A stretch of 64,000 nucleotides of DNA. Origin: Dinoroseobacter sp965279125 (GTDB lineage: Bacteria; Pseudomonadota; Alphaproteobacteria; Rhodobacterales; Rhodobacteraceae). The stretch spans positions 62,001 to 126,000 of the forward strand of contig CBDIHL010000039.1 of NCBI GenBank assembly GCA_965279125.1. The letters are read 5' to 3'. Numbering within the stretch: position 1 is the stretch's first letter; the number at the start of each line of letters is the position of its first letter. Made by a program: the position numbers and the translations under genes. The notes under the pieces were generated by a model, which saw only the letters and a program-made list of their open reading frames with translations, did not search any database and was not told the origin of the DNA. Positions 51,754-59,579 of the stretch are shown here, in pieces.

Positions 51754-52074
51754 ATGCCCGATCTTGTTCAAACCTTTGCCGCCCTTGGCGATCCCGTCCG
51801 TTTCGCAATTGCCGAGCGATTGTTGAAGGCCGGGCCTTTGCCTGCAGGCGATTTGCAGGACGTCGCGGAGATCTCGGCCCCTGCGATTTCGCGCCACTTG
51901 AAGGTGCTGCGCGCGGCGGGTGTGGTCACTCAGCGGGCGGAGGGGACGAAGCGCATCTATGCGATTGCGCCCGATGCCGTCGCGCAAATCAGCAAATGGA
52001 CGCTCGATCATGAGGCGTTCTGGAACGGCAGTCTTGATCGCCTCGCCCGCGCCTTGGAGGAGGACCCGACATGA
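51754..52074 (+). CDS. ArsR-family winged-helix regulator
   Basis: This 106-residue regulator has the ArsR fold: LVQTFAALGDPVRFAIAERLL, DLQDVAEISAPAISRHLKVLRAAGVV (helix-turn-helix) and EGTKRIYAI (wing). No metal-binding Cys pair is present, so it belongs to the non-metal subgroup that accompanies SRPBCC proteins. It overlaps the next gene by ATGA. An AT-rich palindrome precedes it. It may repress its own three-gene module. Confidence 0.9.
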   Translation: MPDLVQTFAALGDPVRFAIAERLLKAGPLPAGDLQDVAEISAPAISRHLKVLRAAGVVTQRAEGTKRIYAIAPDAVAQISKWTLDHEAFWNGSLDRLARALEEDPT

Positions 52075-52505
52075 CAACCGTAACGCTAGAGCGCCATTTC
52101 CCGGCACCCGTCGATAAGGTCTTCGCGTTTGTTAGCAAGACCGAACATGTGCTGAAATGGTGGGGGCCTGAAGGGCTGCACACGCCGGAGCATGACTTGG
52201 CTTTCGACAAGCTCGGCCCCTGGTGGTCGGTGATGGTGAATGGTGAAGGGCAGCGCTTTAAGGTTTCGGGTCAGGTGACTCATGTAGATGCGCCCAATTC
52301 CGTTGGTTTCACATGGGCTTGGCATGACGAGAGCGACACGCGCGGCGTGGAAAGCCATGTCACGATCCGGCTGGTGCCTGCGCAGAATGGCGGCACGGAT
52401 ATGACGCTCAGCCATGTGGACTTGCCGGACGCTGGATCGGCGGAGAACCACACGATGGGGTGGACCTCGTCGCTGAACAAGCTCGACGCGTTAACCAATT
52501 CTTGA
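52071..52505 (+). CDS. SRPBCC (AHSA1-like) domain protein
   Basis: This 144-residue START-like protein begins TVTLERHFPAPVDKVFAFVSKTEHVLKWWGPEG, the classical AHSA1 pattern, and ends with ENHTMGWTSSLNKLDAL. It has a hydrophobic pocket that may bind lipids or small aromatic ligands. It is translated with the ArsR gene, and a YCII protein follows 18 bases later. ArsR-SRPBCC-YCII sets are common in bacteria, but their ligand is not known. Confidence 0.9.
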   Translation: MTTVTLERHFPAPVDKVFAFVSKTEHVLKWWGPEGLHTPEHDLAFDKLGPWWSVMVNGEGQRFKVSGQVTHVDAPNSVGFTWAWHDESDTRGVESHVTIRLVPAQNGGTDMTLSHVDLPDAGSAENHTMGWTSSLNKLDALTNS

Positions 52506-52523
52506 AGCAGAGGGAGAGAGAGA

Positions 52524-52838
52524 ATGCCTAAATTTGTATTTGCATATCATGGCGGTGGCATGCCTGACACGCCGGAAGAAGGCGCGAAGATGATGGCGAA
52601 GTGGAACGCTTGGTACGGGGATATGGGCGACGCGGTTGTTGATGGCGGCGCGCCCGTGGGTATGTCGATGACCGTCAGCGCGGATGGCATTGCCGGTGAT
52701 GGTGGGTCCAACCCGATCTCCGGTCTGACGATTGTCCAGGCTGCCGATCAGGCCGCGGCCTGCGAGATGGCCAAGGGCTGTCCGATGGTCGAGGACGGGT
52801 CTGGCAGCGTCGAGGTCGCGCAGATGATGGAGATGTAG
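52524..52838 (+). CDS. YCII-related domain protein
   Basis: This 104-residue protein has the dimeric ferredoxin-like YCII fold: KFVFAYHGGGMPDTPEEGAKMM at the start and ISGLTIVQAADQAAACEMAKGCPMVEDG near the end. The conserved His of the YCII fold is in AYHGG. It follows the SRPBCC gene by 18 bases and is followed by a strong terminator, so it closes the ArsR module. Function unknown. Confidence 0.88.
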   Translation: MPKFVFAYHGGGMPDTPEEGAKMMAKWNAWYGDMGDAVVDGGAPVGMSMTVSADGIAGDGGSNPISGLTIVQAADQAAACEMAKGCPMVEDGSGSVEVAQMMEM

Positions 52839-52866
52839 CGCACCCTTCTGGGACGCAACGTCAGGA

Positions 52867-52897
52867 GGGTGGGGACTGCTGGGTCCTCGCCCTTTTT
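52867..52897 (+). terminator. Intrinsic terminator after the YCII gene
   Basis: GGGTGGGGAC (52867-52876) pairs with GTCCTCGCCC (52883-52892) over a 6-base loop, followed by TTTTT. It separates the ArsR-SRPBCC-YCII module from the adenine deaminase gene. Confidence 0.85.
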
Positions 52898-52943
52898 CGT
52901 GTCCCCCCCTTGCGCAGGGCCCAAGAGTTCTGACAATTGGTAC

Positions 52944-54749
52944 ATGGAACACCCCAACACATTTCCCGAATGGTCCGATGTCGCCGCTGATTTGGTCGCG
53001 GTGGCTGCCGGACGTGCGCCTGCTGATCGTGTGATCACGGGCGGTAAACTGGTTAACGTGCAAACGCGCGAAGTGCTTGATGGTTGGCAGGTCGCCATAG
53101 CCAAAGGGCGCTTTGCCTATGTCGGACCGGATGCCTCGCATTGCATTGGCGACGCGACCGAGGTGATCGACGCTGAGGGGCGCTACCTGATCCCCGGCCT
53201 GGTCGATGGGCACATGCATGTCGAATCCGGCATGCTGACCCCCGCCGAATTTGCCGCCGCCGTCATCCCCCATGGCACCACCACAATGTTCACTGACCCG
53301 CATGAGATCGCCAATGTCCTCGGCCTGCGCGGTGTGCGCTTGATGCATGACGAGGCGCTGTTGCAGCCGATCAACATGTTCACGCAGATGCCGTCCTGTG
53401 CGCCCTCAGCGCCGGGGCTTGAGACAACCGGCTGGGAGATCACGCCGGATGACGTGGCCGAGGCGATGGCGTGGCCGGGCATCATCGGTCTGGGCGAGAT
53501 GATGAATTTTCCCGGTGTCGCCAATGCCGACCCGAAGATGCTTGCGGAGATTGCGGCGACACAACGTGCGGGTAAGACTGTGGGCGGGCATTATGCCTCG
53601 CCTGACTTGGGCGCGCCGTTTCATGCCTATGTCGCGGGCGGGCCTGCGGATGATCATGAGGGCACCTGCGAGGCCGATGCGATTGCGCGGGTGCGCCAAG
53701 GGATGCGGTCGATGCTGCGGCTTGGCAGCGCTTGGTATGATGTTGAGACACAGGTGACGGCGATCACGGAAAAGGGCCTCGATCCGCGGAACTTTATTCT
53801 GTGCACGGATGATTGCCATTCCGGCACGCTTGTTCATGACGGGCATATGGACCGGGTGGTGCGCCATGCGATTGCATGTGGCCTCGACCCGCTGATCGCG
53901 CTCCAGATGGCGAGTATCAATACCGCAACGCATTTCGGGCTTGAGCGGGAGTTAGGCTCTATCGCGCCGGGGCGGCGGGCGGATGTGATCCTGACCTCGT
54001 CGCTGACCGAGCTGCCGATAGAGCATGTGATTGCGCGGGGTGTGACTGTCGCGCAGGATCGCAAGATCGCGGTGGAGTGTCCGCATCTGGACTGGCCCGA
54101 CGATGTGCGCGGCACGGTGAACCTCGGCAAGATCCTGAACCTGCATGACTTTGAGATTGCTGCGCCCAAAGGGGCCAATCGCGTGAAGGCGAAGGTCATT
54201 GGCGTCGTTGAGAACCAAGCGCCAACCAAGGCGTTAACCGCTGATCTGCCGGTGCATGATGGCGTGGTCGAGGGCGAAGACAGCGTGTGCCAAATCGCGC
54301 TGGTCGAGCGGCATCGCGGCACCGGCGGCGTGGTCAATGGCTTCGTGTCGGGCTTTGGCTACGAGGGCGATATGGCGATTGCTTCGACCGTCGCCCATGA
54401 CAGTCACCACATGATCGTTGTCGGCACGGATCGCTTGCTGATGGCGGCGGCTGCGAACCGTCTGGGCGAGGTTGGTGGCGGTGTCACCGTCTGGAAAGAC
54501 GGCGAAGAGATCGCGCTGGTTGAGCTGCCGATCGCGGGCCTGATGAATGACCGACCTGCGGCTGAGATGGCCGCCAAAGCCGACGAGATGGTGGCCGCGA
54601 TGGCTGCCTGCGGCTGCAACCTGAACAATGCCTATATGCAGCATTCGCTGCTCGCGCTCGTGGTGATCCCCGAGTTGCGTATTTCCGATCTGGGGCTGGT
54701 GGATGTCACCAAATTTGCCCTGACCGACCTTTTTGAGAAAGACGATTGA
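52944..54749 (+). CDS. ade: Adenine deaminase
   Basis: Ade deaminates adenine to hypoxanthine and ammonia. The 601-residue amidohydrolase-superfamily protein has ITGGKLVNVQTREVLDGWQVAI, metal His in VDGHMHVESGML, GHYASPD, TDDCHSGTL and the C-terminal YMQHSLLALVVIPELRISD, all typical of the Mn/Fe-dependent adenine deaminase family (AdeC). ATG 52944 is the first start after the terminator. The next gene, amn, would supply its adenine from AMP. Confidence 0.93.
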   Translation: MEHPNTFPEWSDVAADLVAVAAGRAPADRVITGGKLVNVQTREVLDGWQVAIAKGRFAYVGPDASHCIGDATEVIDAEGRYLIPGLVDGHMHVESGMLTPAEFAAAVIPHGTTTMFTDPHEIANVLGLRGVRLMHDEALLQPINMFTQMPSCAPSAPGLETTGWEITPDDVAEAMAWPGIIGLGEMMNFPGVANADPKMLAEIAATQRAGKTVGGHYASPDLGAPFHAYVAGGPADDHEGTCEADAIARVRQGMRSMLRLGSAWYDVETQVTAITEKGLDPRNFILCTDDCHSGTLVHDGHMDRVVRHAIACGLDPLIALQMASINTATHFGLERELGSIAPGRRADVILTSSLTELPIEHVIARGVTVAQDRKIAVECPHLDWPDDVRGTVNLGKILNLHDFEIAAPKGANRVKAKVIGVVENQAPTKALTADLPVHDGVVEGEDSVCQIALVERHRGTGGVVNGFVSGFGYEGDMAIASTVAHDSHHMIVVGTDRLLMAAAANRLGEVGGGVTVWKDGEEIALVELPIAGLMNDRPAAEMAAKADEMVAAMAACGCNLNNAYMQHSLLALVVIPELRISDLGLVDVTKFALTDLFEKDD

Positions 54750-54752
54750 TCC

Positions 54753-56222
54753 GTGACTATGACCCCTATCCGTAGCCCTGAGTTGGGCGAGCCGAAGACC
54801 TTTACCGACCCGAGTGCGGCGGTGGCCGAGCTGATCCGCCTGTACGAGGCCAGCACGCAGTTTCTGCGCGACCACTTTGCCGAGGTGGTGGCGGGCGCGC
54901 AGCCGGACTGCCGCTACCGCGCGTTTTACCCTGAGATCCGCCTGACCACGACCAGCTTTGCCAAGATCGACAACCGCCTCAGCTTTGGGCATGTGCCCGA
55001 GCCGGGAACCTACTCGACCAACATCACGCGCCCGGATCTGTTCGAGAAGTACCTGACCCAGCAGATCAAGCTGGTCACCGAGAACCACGATACGTTTGTC
55101 GAGATCGGCCTGTCGGACACGCCGATCCCGCTGCACTTTGCGATGACCGGTGAAGGTGGGGCGGTGCCGCAGGATGGTGCGCTGACCTTCCCGCTGCGCG
55201 ATGTGTTCGATGTGCCGGATCTGGCGAACACGAATGACGAGATCGTCAATGGGCATGGGTACACGCATGAAGACGGCTCGTCCCCGCTCGCGCCGTTTAC
55301 GGCTCAGCGGATCGACTACAGCCTCGCGCGCCTCCAGCACTATACCGCCACCGCCGCCGAGCATTTCCAGAACCACATTCTGTTCACCAACTACCAGTTC
55401 TACATGGAAGAGTTCGTGACCTTCGCCCGTGCGGCCCTTGCCGACCCGAATAGTGGCTATGACAGTCTTGTCGCGCCCGGCAATATCGTGATCACGGACC
55501 CGGAGGCGGATATTCCGCCCCCTGCAAAACAACCGCAGATGCCGACCTATCACCTGACCCGGAAGGGCGAGGCGGGGATTTCGCTGGTCAATATCGGGGT
55601 GGGGCCGTCGAATGCGAAGACCGCGACCGACCATATCGCCGTGCTGCGCCCTCATGCGTGGCTGATGGTCGGGCATTGTGCGGGCCTCAGGAACAGCCAA
55701 AGCCTTGGCGATTACGTGCTGGCCCATGCATATCTGCGCGAGGACAAAGTGCTCGACGATGATCTGCCCGTCTGGGTGCCGATCCCGCCGTTGGCCGAAA
55801 TTCAGGTGGCACTTGAGACGGCTGTGGCCGACGTGTCGCAGCTGGAAGGGTTCGATCTGAAGCGGATCATGCGGACGGGCACTGTTGCGACGCTCGACAA
55901 TCGCAACTGGGAGCTGCGCGATCAAAGCGGGCCGGTGCGCAGGCTTAGCCAATCGCGCGCGGTGGCTCTGGATATGGAATCGGCGACGATTGCCGCCAAC
56001 GGGTTCCGCTTCCGGGTGCCTTATGGGACGCTTTTGTGCGTGTCTGACAAGCCGCTCCATGGCGAGTTGAAACTGCCCGGCATGGCGTCGGATTTCTACA
56101 AGACACAAGTCGCACGGCACCTGCTGATCGGCATCAAAGCGATGGAGACGATCCGCGAAATGCCGCTGGAGCGTATCCATAGCCGGAAGCTGCGCAGCTT
56201 CGAGGAGACCGCATTCCTGTAG
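54753..56222 (+). CDS. amn: AMP nucleosidase
   Basis: Amn hydrolyses AMP to adenine and ribose-5-phosphate, regulating the adenylate pool. The 489-residue protein has an N-terminal domain with YPEIRLTTTSFAKIDNRLSFGHV and NITRPDLFEKYL. The C-terminal nucleoside-phosphorylase-like domain has VNIGVGPSNAKTATDHIAVLRPHAWLMVGHCAG and the active-site VALDMESATIAANGFRF. GTG 54753 follows 3 bases after ade. Ade and Amn together would convert AMP to hypoxanthine, ammonia and ribose-5-phosphate. Confidence 0.95.
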   Translation: MTMTPIRSPELGEPKTFTDPSAAVAELIRLYEASTQFLRDHFAEVVAGAQPDCRYRAFYPEIRLTTTSFAKIDNRLSFGHVPEPGTYSTNITRPDLFEKYLTQQIKLVTENHDTFVEIGLSDTPIPLHFAMTGEGGAVPQDGALTFPLRDVFDVPDLANTNDEIVNGHGYTHEDGSSPLAPFTAQRIDYSLARLQHYTATAAEHFQNHILFTNYQFYMEEFVTFARAALADPNSGYDSLVAPGNIVITDPEADIPPPAKQPQMPTYHLTRKGEAGISLVNIGVGPSNAKTATDHIAVLRPHAWLMVGHCAGLRNSQSLGDYVLAHAYLREDKVLDDDLPVWVPIPPLAEIQVALETAVADVSQLEGFDLKRIMRTGTVATLDNRNWELRDQSGPVRRLSQSRAVALDMESATIAANGFRFRVPYGTLLCVSDKPLHGELKLPGMASDFYKTQVARHLLIGIKAMETIREMPLERIHSRKLRSFEETAFL

Positions 56223-56230
56223 GTGCTATC

Positions 56231-56248
56231 GTAAAACATCGATTTTAC
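56231..56248. other. Small AT-rich inverted repeat after amn
   Basis: GTAAAA and TTTTAC (56231-56236 and 56243-56248) form a 6-bp stem 8 bases after the amn stop. It is weak and lacks a full T-tract, so it could be a mild terminator or a chance repeat. The rest of the 136-base gap before HU likely holds the HU promoter (TTGCGA...TTATCT near 56271-56300). Confidence 0.35.
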
Positions 56249-56358
56249 TGAGTGTTTGTGAGTGTTAGCGCTTGCGAGGCGGTCAAAACCCCTGTTTATC
56301 TAGCGCACACACATTTGGCGCGCCATGAACGGGCCAATAAGGACAGGGAGTTTTCCGT

Positions 56359-56649
56359 ATGGCACAGAAGCCACTTACAAAGACGCAATTGATCGCCGCC
56401 GTTGCTGAGCAGGGTGATATGGACCGCAAAACCGCAGGTGCAGCGCTGGACGCATTGACCTCCGTGATCACGTCGGAAGTGTCCGGCGGTGGTGCCGTGA
56501 CGCTTCCCGGCATCGGCAAAGTCTACTGCCGCGAGCGCCCCGAGCGTATGGTGCGCAACCCGGCCACCGGCGAGCAGATCCAGAAAGAGGCAGACAAGGT
56601 CGTTAAGATGACCGTTGCCAAGGCGCTGAAAGACAGCGTGAACAGCTAG
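56359..56649 (+). CDS. HU-type nucleoid DNA-binding protein
   Basis: This 96-residue protein is a member of the HU/IHF family: TKTQLIAAVAEQGDMDRKTAGAALDALTSVI for the helical base and VRNPATGEQIQ on the beta-arm, where Pro intercalates into DNA. VTLPGIGKVYC joins them. It bends and compacts DNA. The arm has a slightly unusual GIGKV in place of GFGTF. It has its own promoter region and is followed by a terminator, so it is a single-gene unit. Confidence 0.92.
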   Translation: MAQKPLTKTQLIAAVAEQGDMDRKTAGAALDALTSVITSEVSGGGAVTLPGIGKVYCRERPERMVRNPATGEQIQKEADKVVKMTVAKALKDSVNS

Positions 56650-56678
56650 GCCCGTCAGGACTGCTGGATTGATACGAG

Positions 56679-56701
56679 GGGTCGCCATGGGCGGCCCTTT
56701 T
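56679..56701 (+). terminator. Intrinsic terminator after HU
   Basis: GGGTCGCC (56679-56686) pairs with GGCGGCCC (56690-56697), 8 bp with one G-U, around a 3-base loop and followed by TTTT. It ends the HU transcript before the DMT gene. Confidence 0.8.
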
Positions 56702-56716
56702 GCATGGGAGGGTTGA

Positions 56717-57595
56717 ATGGATCTGCGCGCAATCGTCATGGGGCTGCTCTTTGCGCTGATGTGGTCCTCGGCCTTTACCTCAGCGCGCATCATCGTGGCC
56801 GACGCGCCACCGATGCTGACGCTCGCGGCAAGGTTCTTCATCTCGGGCGGTCTGGCCGTCGGAATTGCCGCATGGATGGGCCAAAGCTTCGCGCTGACAC
56901 GCGGGCAATTGCGCAGCACGTTTGTCTTCGGATTGTGCCAAAACGCGCTCTATCTCGGCCTGTTCTTCATCGCCATGCAAACGATCGAGGCGTCCTTGGC
57001 GGCAATCATCGCCTCCACCATGCCGTTGATGGTGGCGTTTGCCAGCTGGGCTTTCCTCAAAGAACGTCTCCCTAGGCTTGCGGTGCTGGGCCTCGTCGCT
57101 GGCTTTGCGGGCGCGGCCTTGATCATGGGCACGCGCTTGAATGCGGGCGTTGATCTCTTTGGCGTTGGCATCTGTGTGGTGGGCGTTGTGGCGCTTGCAG
57201 TGGCGACGCTCAGCGTTCGGGGCGCATCCTCGGGTGGGAACCTGTTGATGGTCGTGGGCTATCAGATGTGGGTGGGCGGCGCTGCCTTGCTGGTTGCCGG
57301 TTTGGTGTTCGAGACATGGGAGGTTCGCTATTCCTGGACCCTGTTTGCCGCTTTTGCCTACACAACGATCGTTCCGGGCTTGCTGGCGACATGGATCTGG
57401 TTCGCGCTGGTCGAGCGGATCGGGGCAACCCGTGCGGCGACTTTCCATTTCCTCAATCCGTTCTTCGGCGTCGCCATCGCGGCGGTGCTGCTGGGCGAGG
57501 CTTTGGGGATGCTCGACCTCGTCGGCGTCACGATCATTACTTTGGGCATTCTGGCGGTCCAGATCTCGCGCGCGCGTCCTGTTACAAAGCCTTGA
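56717..57595 (+). CDS. EamA/DMT-family membrane transporter (second copy)
   Basis: This 292-residue protein has about ten membrane segments in two EamA repeats: GLLFALMWSSAFTSARIIVADAPP at the start, LFFIAMQTIEASLAAIIASTMPLMVAF in repeat one, and LVERIGATRAATFHFLNPFFGVAIAAVLLGE in repeat two. The RxxPxxx(A)xRF-like stretch DAPPMLTLAARFF is typical of the RhaT-like DMT subgroup that exports amino-acid metabolites. Substrate is unknown. It is not closely similar to the one at 37.6 kb. Confidence 0.88.
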   Translation: MDLRAIVMGLLFALMWSSAFTSARIIVADAPPMLTLAARFFISGGLAVGIAAWMGQSFALTRGQLRSTFVFGLCQNALYLGLFFIAMQTIEASLAAIIASTMPLMVAFASWAFLKERLPRLAVLGLVAGFAGAALIMGTRLNAGVDLFGVGICVVGVVALAVATLSVRGASSGGNLLMVVGYQMWVGGAALLVAGLVFETWEVRYSWTLFAAFAYTTIVPGLLATWIWFALVERIGATRAATFHFLNPFFGVAIAAVLLGEALGMLDLVGVTIITLGILAVQISRARPVTKP

Positions 57596-57658
57596 CGCTT
57601 GCGTGAGCTTACAGCGTCGTGAGGTGACAGAGCGCGATTTCTGCGGCTTAACGCCGTT

Positions 57659-58372
57659 ATGGATTTGGTATTCGGATATCTCGCGGGGCTTTTGACCCTG
57701 ATTAACCCCTGCGTCTTGCCGGTATTGCCCATCGTGCTGGCCAGTGCTGTGCAATCGCATCGCCTCGGGCCGGTCGCATTGGCCGGGGGGATGAGCCTCG
57801 CGTTTGTTGCCCTCGGGATCGGAATCGCGACGGTCGGGCGCGCGTTCGGGCTTGATCAGGAGATGATCAGTCAGGCGGCGGCGATTGTGATGATCCTCTT
57901 TGGTCTCGTGATGCTCGTGCCGCGCCTGAACGCGGGCTTTGCCACCGCAACTGCTGGATTTGCCAGCCGCGCGGATGGGGGTCTCGAGAAAGTCGATCAG
58001 ACCGGGCTTCAAGGGCAATTCCTTGGCGGGATGCTGCTGGGCGCTGTTTGGTCGCCGTGCATTGGTCCGACCCTTGGCGGTGCAATTGCGCTGGCGTGGC
58101 AGGGCGAGAGCCTGCTTTGGGCCACGAGCATCATGGTCAGTTTCGCGCTGGGCGTGTCTACGATTATTCTGGCGCTGGGTTACGGTGCGCGCGCGGCCAT
58201 CATGAAACGGCAAGCGGCGATGCGTGTGCTGGCCGCGAAAGCCCGCCCGATTATGGGTGTGCTCTTTATCAGCGTGGGTGTCGCGCTACTGTTTGGTGTG
58301 CACCACATGGCTGAGGCTTGGGCGATCCAGAACCTGCCCAGCTGGCTTATCGATCTTTCTGTTTCTCTGTGA
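57659..58372 (+). CDS. ccdA: CcdA-type thiol-disulfide transmembrane transporter
   Basis: CcdA passes electrons from cytoplasmic thioredoxin across the membrane to periplasmic thiol proteins. The 237-residue protein has six membrane segments, with the redox Cys in LINPCVLPVLPIVLAS and in AVWSPCIGPTLGG. It is followed 21 bases later by a secreted thioredoxin-like gene, so the pair acts as a split DsbD-like system. The start has no strong ribosome-binding site. Targets could be cytochrome c maturation or other periplasmic proteins. Confidence 0.9.
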   Translation: MDLVFGYLAGLLTLINPCVLPVLPIVLASAVQSHRLGPVALAGGMSLAFVALGIGIATVGRAFGLDQEMISQAAAIVMILFGLVMLVPRLNAGFATATAGFASRADGGLEKVDQTGLQGQFLGGMLLGAVWSPCIGPTLGGAIALAWQGESLLWATSIMVSFALGVSTIILALGYGARAAIMKRQAAMRVLAAKARPIMGVLFISVGVALLFGVHHMAEAWAIQNLPSWLIDLSVSL

Positions 58373-58393
58373 CCCTTTGAAAGGAATTCCCTC

Positions 58394-58807
58394 ATGGATC
58401 GTCGTAACTTTCTTGCCTTGTCCGCTGCTGCCTCCGCCGCGTTTGCGTTGCCTGCGTCGGCGACATCGCTCGATTACACCCCCGGCCTTGTGGAGGCGCA
58501 ACTGGCCGAGGGTAAGACTGTGATGCTCGACTTCGCGGCCAGTTGGTGTTCGACCTGTGCCGCGCAGGAACGGGTGATTGGGGCCCTGAAGGGCGAGAAC
58601 CCGGCCTATGAGGCCAACATCGTGTTCATCCGCGTCGATTGGGACGAGCACCGCCGCGCCGAGATTACCCAGCGTTTGGCAATCCCGCGTCGATCCACCC
58701 TCGTGGTGCTGAAAGGCGAGGAAGAGCTTGGCCGCATCGTCGCTGGCACAGGCCGCGCGCAGATCAAGGCGTTGATGGATGCCGCTTTGGGCGCCGCAAC
58801 CGCGTAA
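58394..58807 (+). CDS. Exported thioredoxin-fold protein (Tat-like signal)
   Basis: This 137-residue protein begins MDRRNFLALSAAASAAFALPASA, a twin-arginine-like signal peptide (RRNFL), and has the redox motif FAASWCSTCAAQE. VDWDEHRRAEITQRLAIPRRSTLVVLKG is the thioredoxin C-terminal half, with the cis-Pro replaced by Arg (PRRST), which is unusual. It likely receives electrons from the CcdA neighbour in the periplasm. Redox pair CSTC suggests a reductase for a specific partner. Confidence 0.87.
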   Translation: MDRRNFLALSAAASAAFALPASATSLDYTPGLVEAQLAEGKTVMLDFAASWCSTCAAQERVIGALKGENPAYEANIVFIRVDWDEHRRAEITQRLAIPRRSTLVVLKGEEELGRIVAGTGRAQIKALMDAALGAATA

Positions 58808-58811
58808 GCCG

Positions 58812-59567
58812 CTAGGGCGTGTCGGTCGAGATCACCCGCACCGATCCGATGGACACGCCTTCGCCGGGAATATCCGCAAGAACACGGCCTGTGCCACTGA
58901 CGCCAAGATCGATATCTACCGCGGCACCGGGGTTCTCGACAACCATGCGCATGGTGTAGCTGTTCACCTGATTGAGGTTGCCTGACGCTCTGTCATCGGG
59001 CGCGTCTGCATATTGCGCGAGGCGCGCCGCCACCACCTCGCCCGAGGATTTGGTCGTGCCGTGGAACGTATAGGTGACGTCGGCCCCGCCCGTGCCGCCG
59101 ACGCTGTTGATGTCGCCGCCGACGAGACTGCTGCTGTCCACGGTCTGGCCGTCGACGAGCATGCTGAGCACCTCGCGTGGCTCAAACTTGCCGATGGTCT
59201 GAATTTCCATCTCGACCACGGCATAGGCGCGGTTTGGATCGACCTCGAAACTGCGTTCAAGGAACATCCCATCGGCGAGAAGGAACACGCCTGATCCGCC
59301 TTCAATCTCGGGATCATTGAACGGAGTGCCCGAGAAATTCCAACCGGCAAGCCCATTGGCGAAGGTGTCAAAGGACATCACGGTGCCGAACCCGTCATAA
59401 ATCTCGAAGCCGCTGAGATGGCCAGCCACATCGCCGGACAGGTCGGAAACACCTCCCGAGACAACGCCATAGGTTGCGATGCCTAGTCCAGTAATGGCTG
59501 CGGTCATGACCGTCCAATCAACGGTGACGGCCCCGGATTCGTTGGAAAGAAAACTTTTGATACGCAT
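58812..59567 (-). CDS. Flp-pilin-like secreted surface protein A with beta-rich C-terminal domain
   Basis: This 251-residue protein starts MRIKSFLSNESGAVTVDWTVMTAAITGLG. The stretch ESGAVTVDW plus a hydrophobic helix resembles the N-terminus of type IVb (Flp/TadE) pilins. After it comes a domain of about 200 residues, beta-rich, with FxxxNGLAGWNFSGTPFND, resembling carbohydrate-binding or LamG-like sandwiches. No known catalytic motif. It lies 12 bases downstream of its paralogue on the same strand and is convergent with the thioredoxin gene. The role is unknown; it is probably exported and attached to the cell surface. Confidence 0.75.
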   Translation of the reverse strand: MRIKSFLSNESGAVTVDWTVMTAAITGLGIATYGVVSGGVSDLSGDVAGHLSGFEIYDGFGTVMSFDTFANGLAGWNFSGTPFNDPEIEGGSGVFLLADGMFLERSFEVDPNRAYAVVEMEIQTIGKFEPREVLSMLVDGQTVDSSSLVGGDINSVGGTGGADVTYTFHGTTKSSGEVVAARLAQYADAPDDRASGNLNQVNSYTMRMVVENPGAAVDIDLGVSGTGRVLADIPGEGVSIGSVRVISTDTP

Positions 59568-59579
59568 TGCGATACTCGC

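Noticed and set aside
52869..52943. N-terminal extension of adenine deaminase
   Set aside because: The extension translates the intrinsic terminator at 52867-52897. ATG 52944 matches the family start.
54234..56180. 648-codon open frame antisense to amn and the end of ade
   Set aside because: Opposite strand of two well-supported genes; the translation is Arg/His-rich with no domain.
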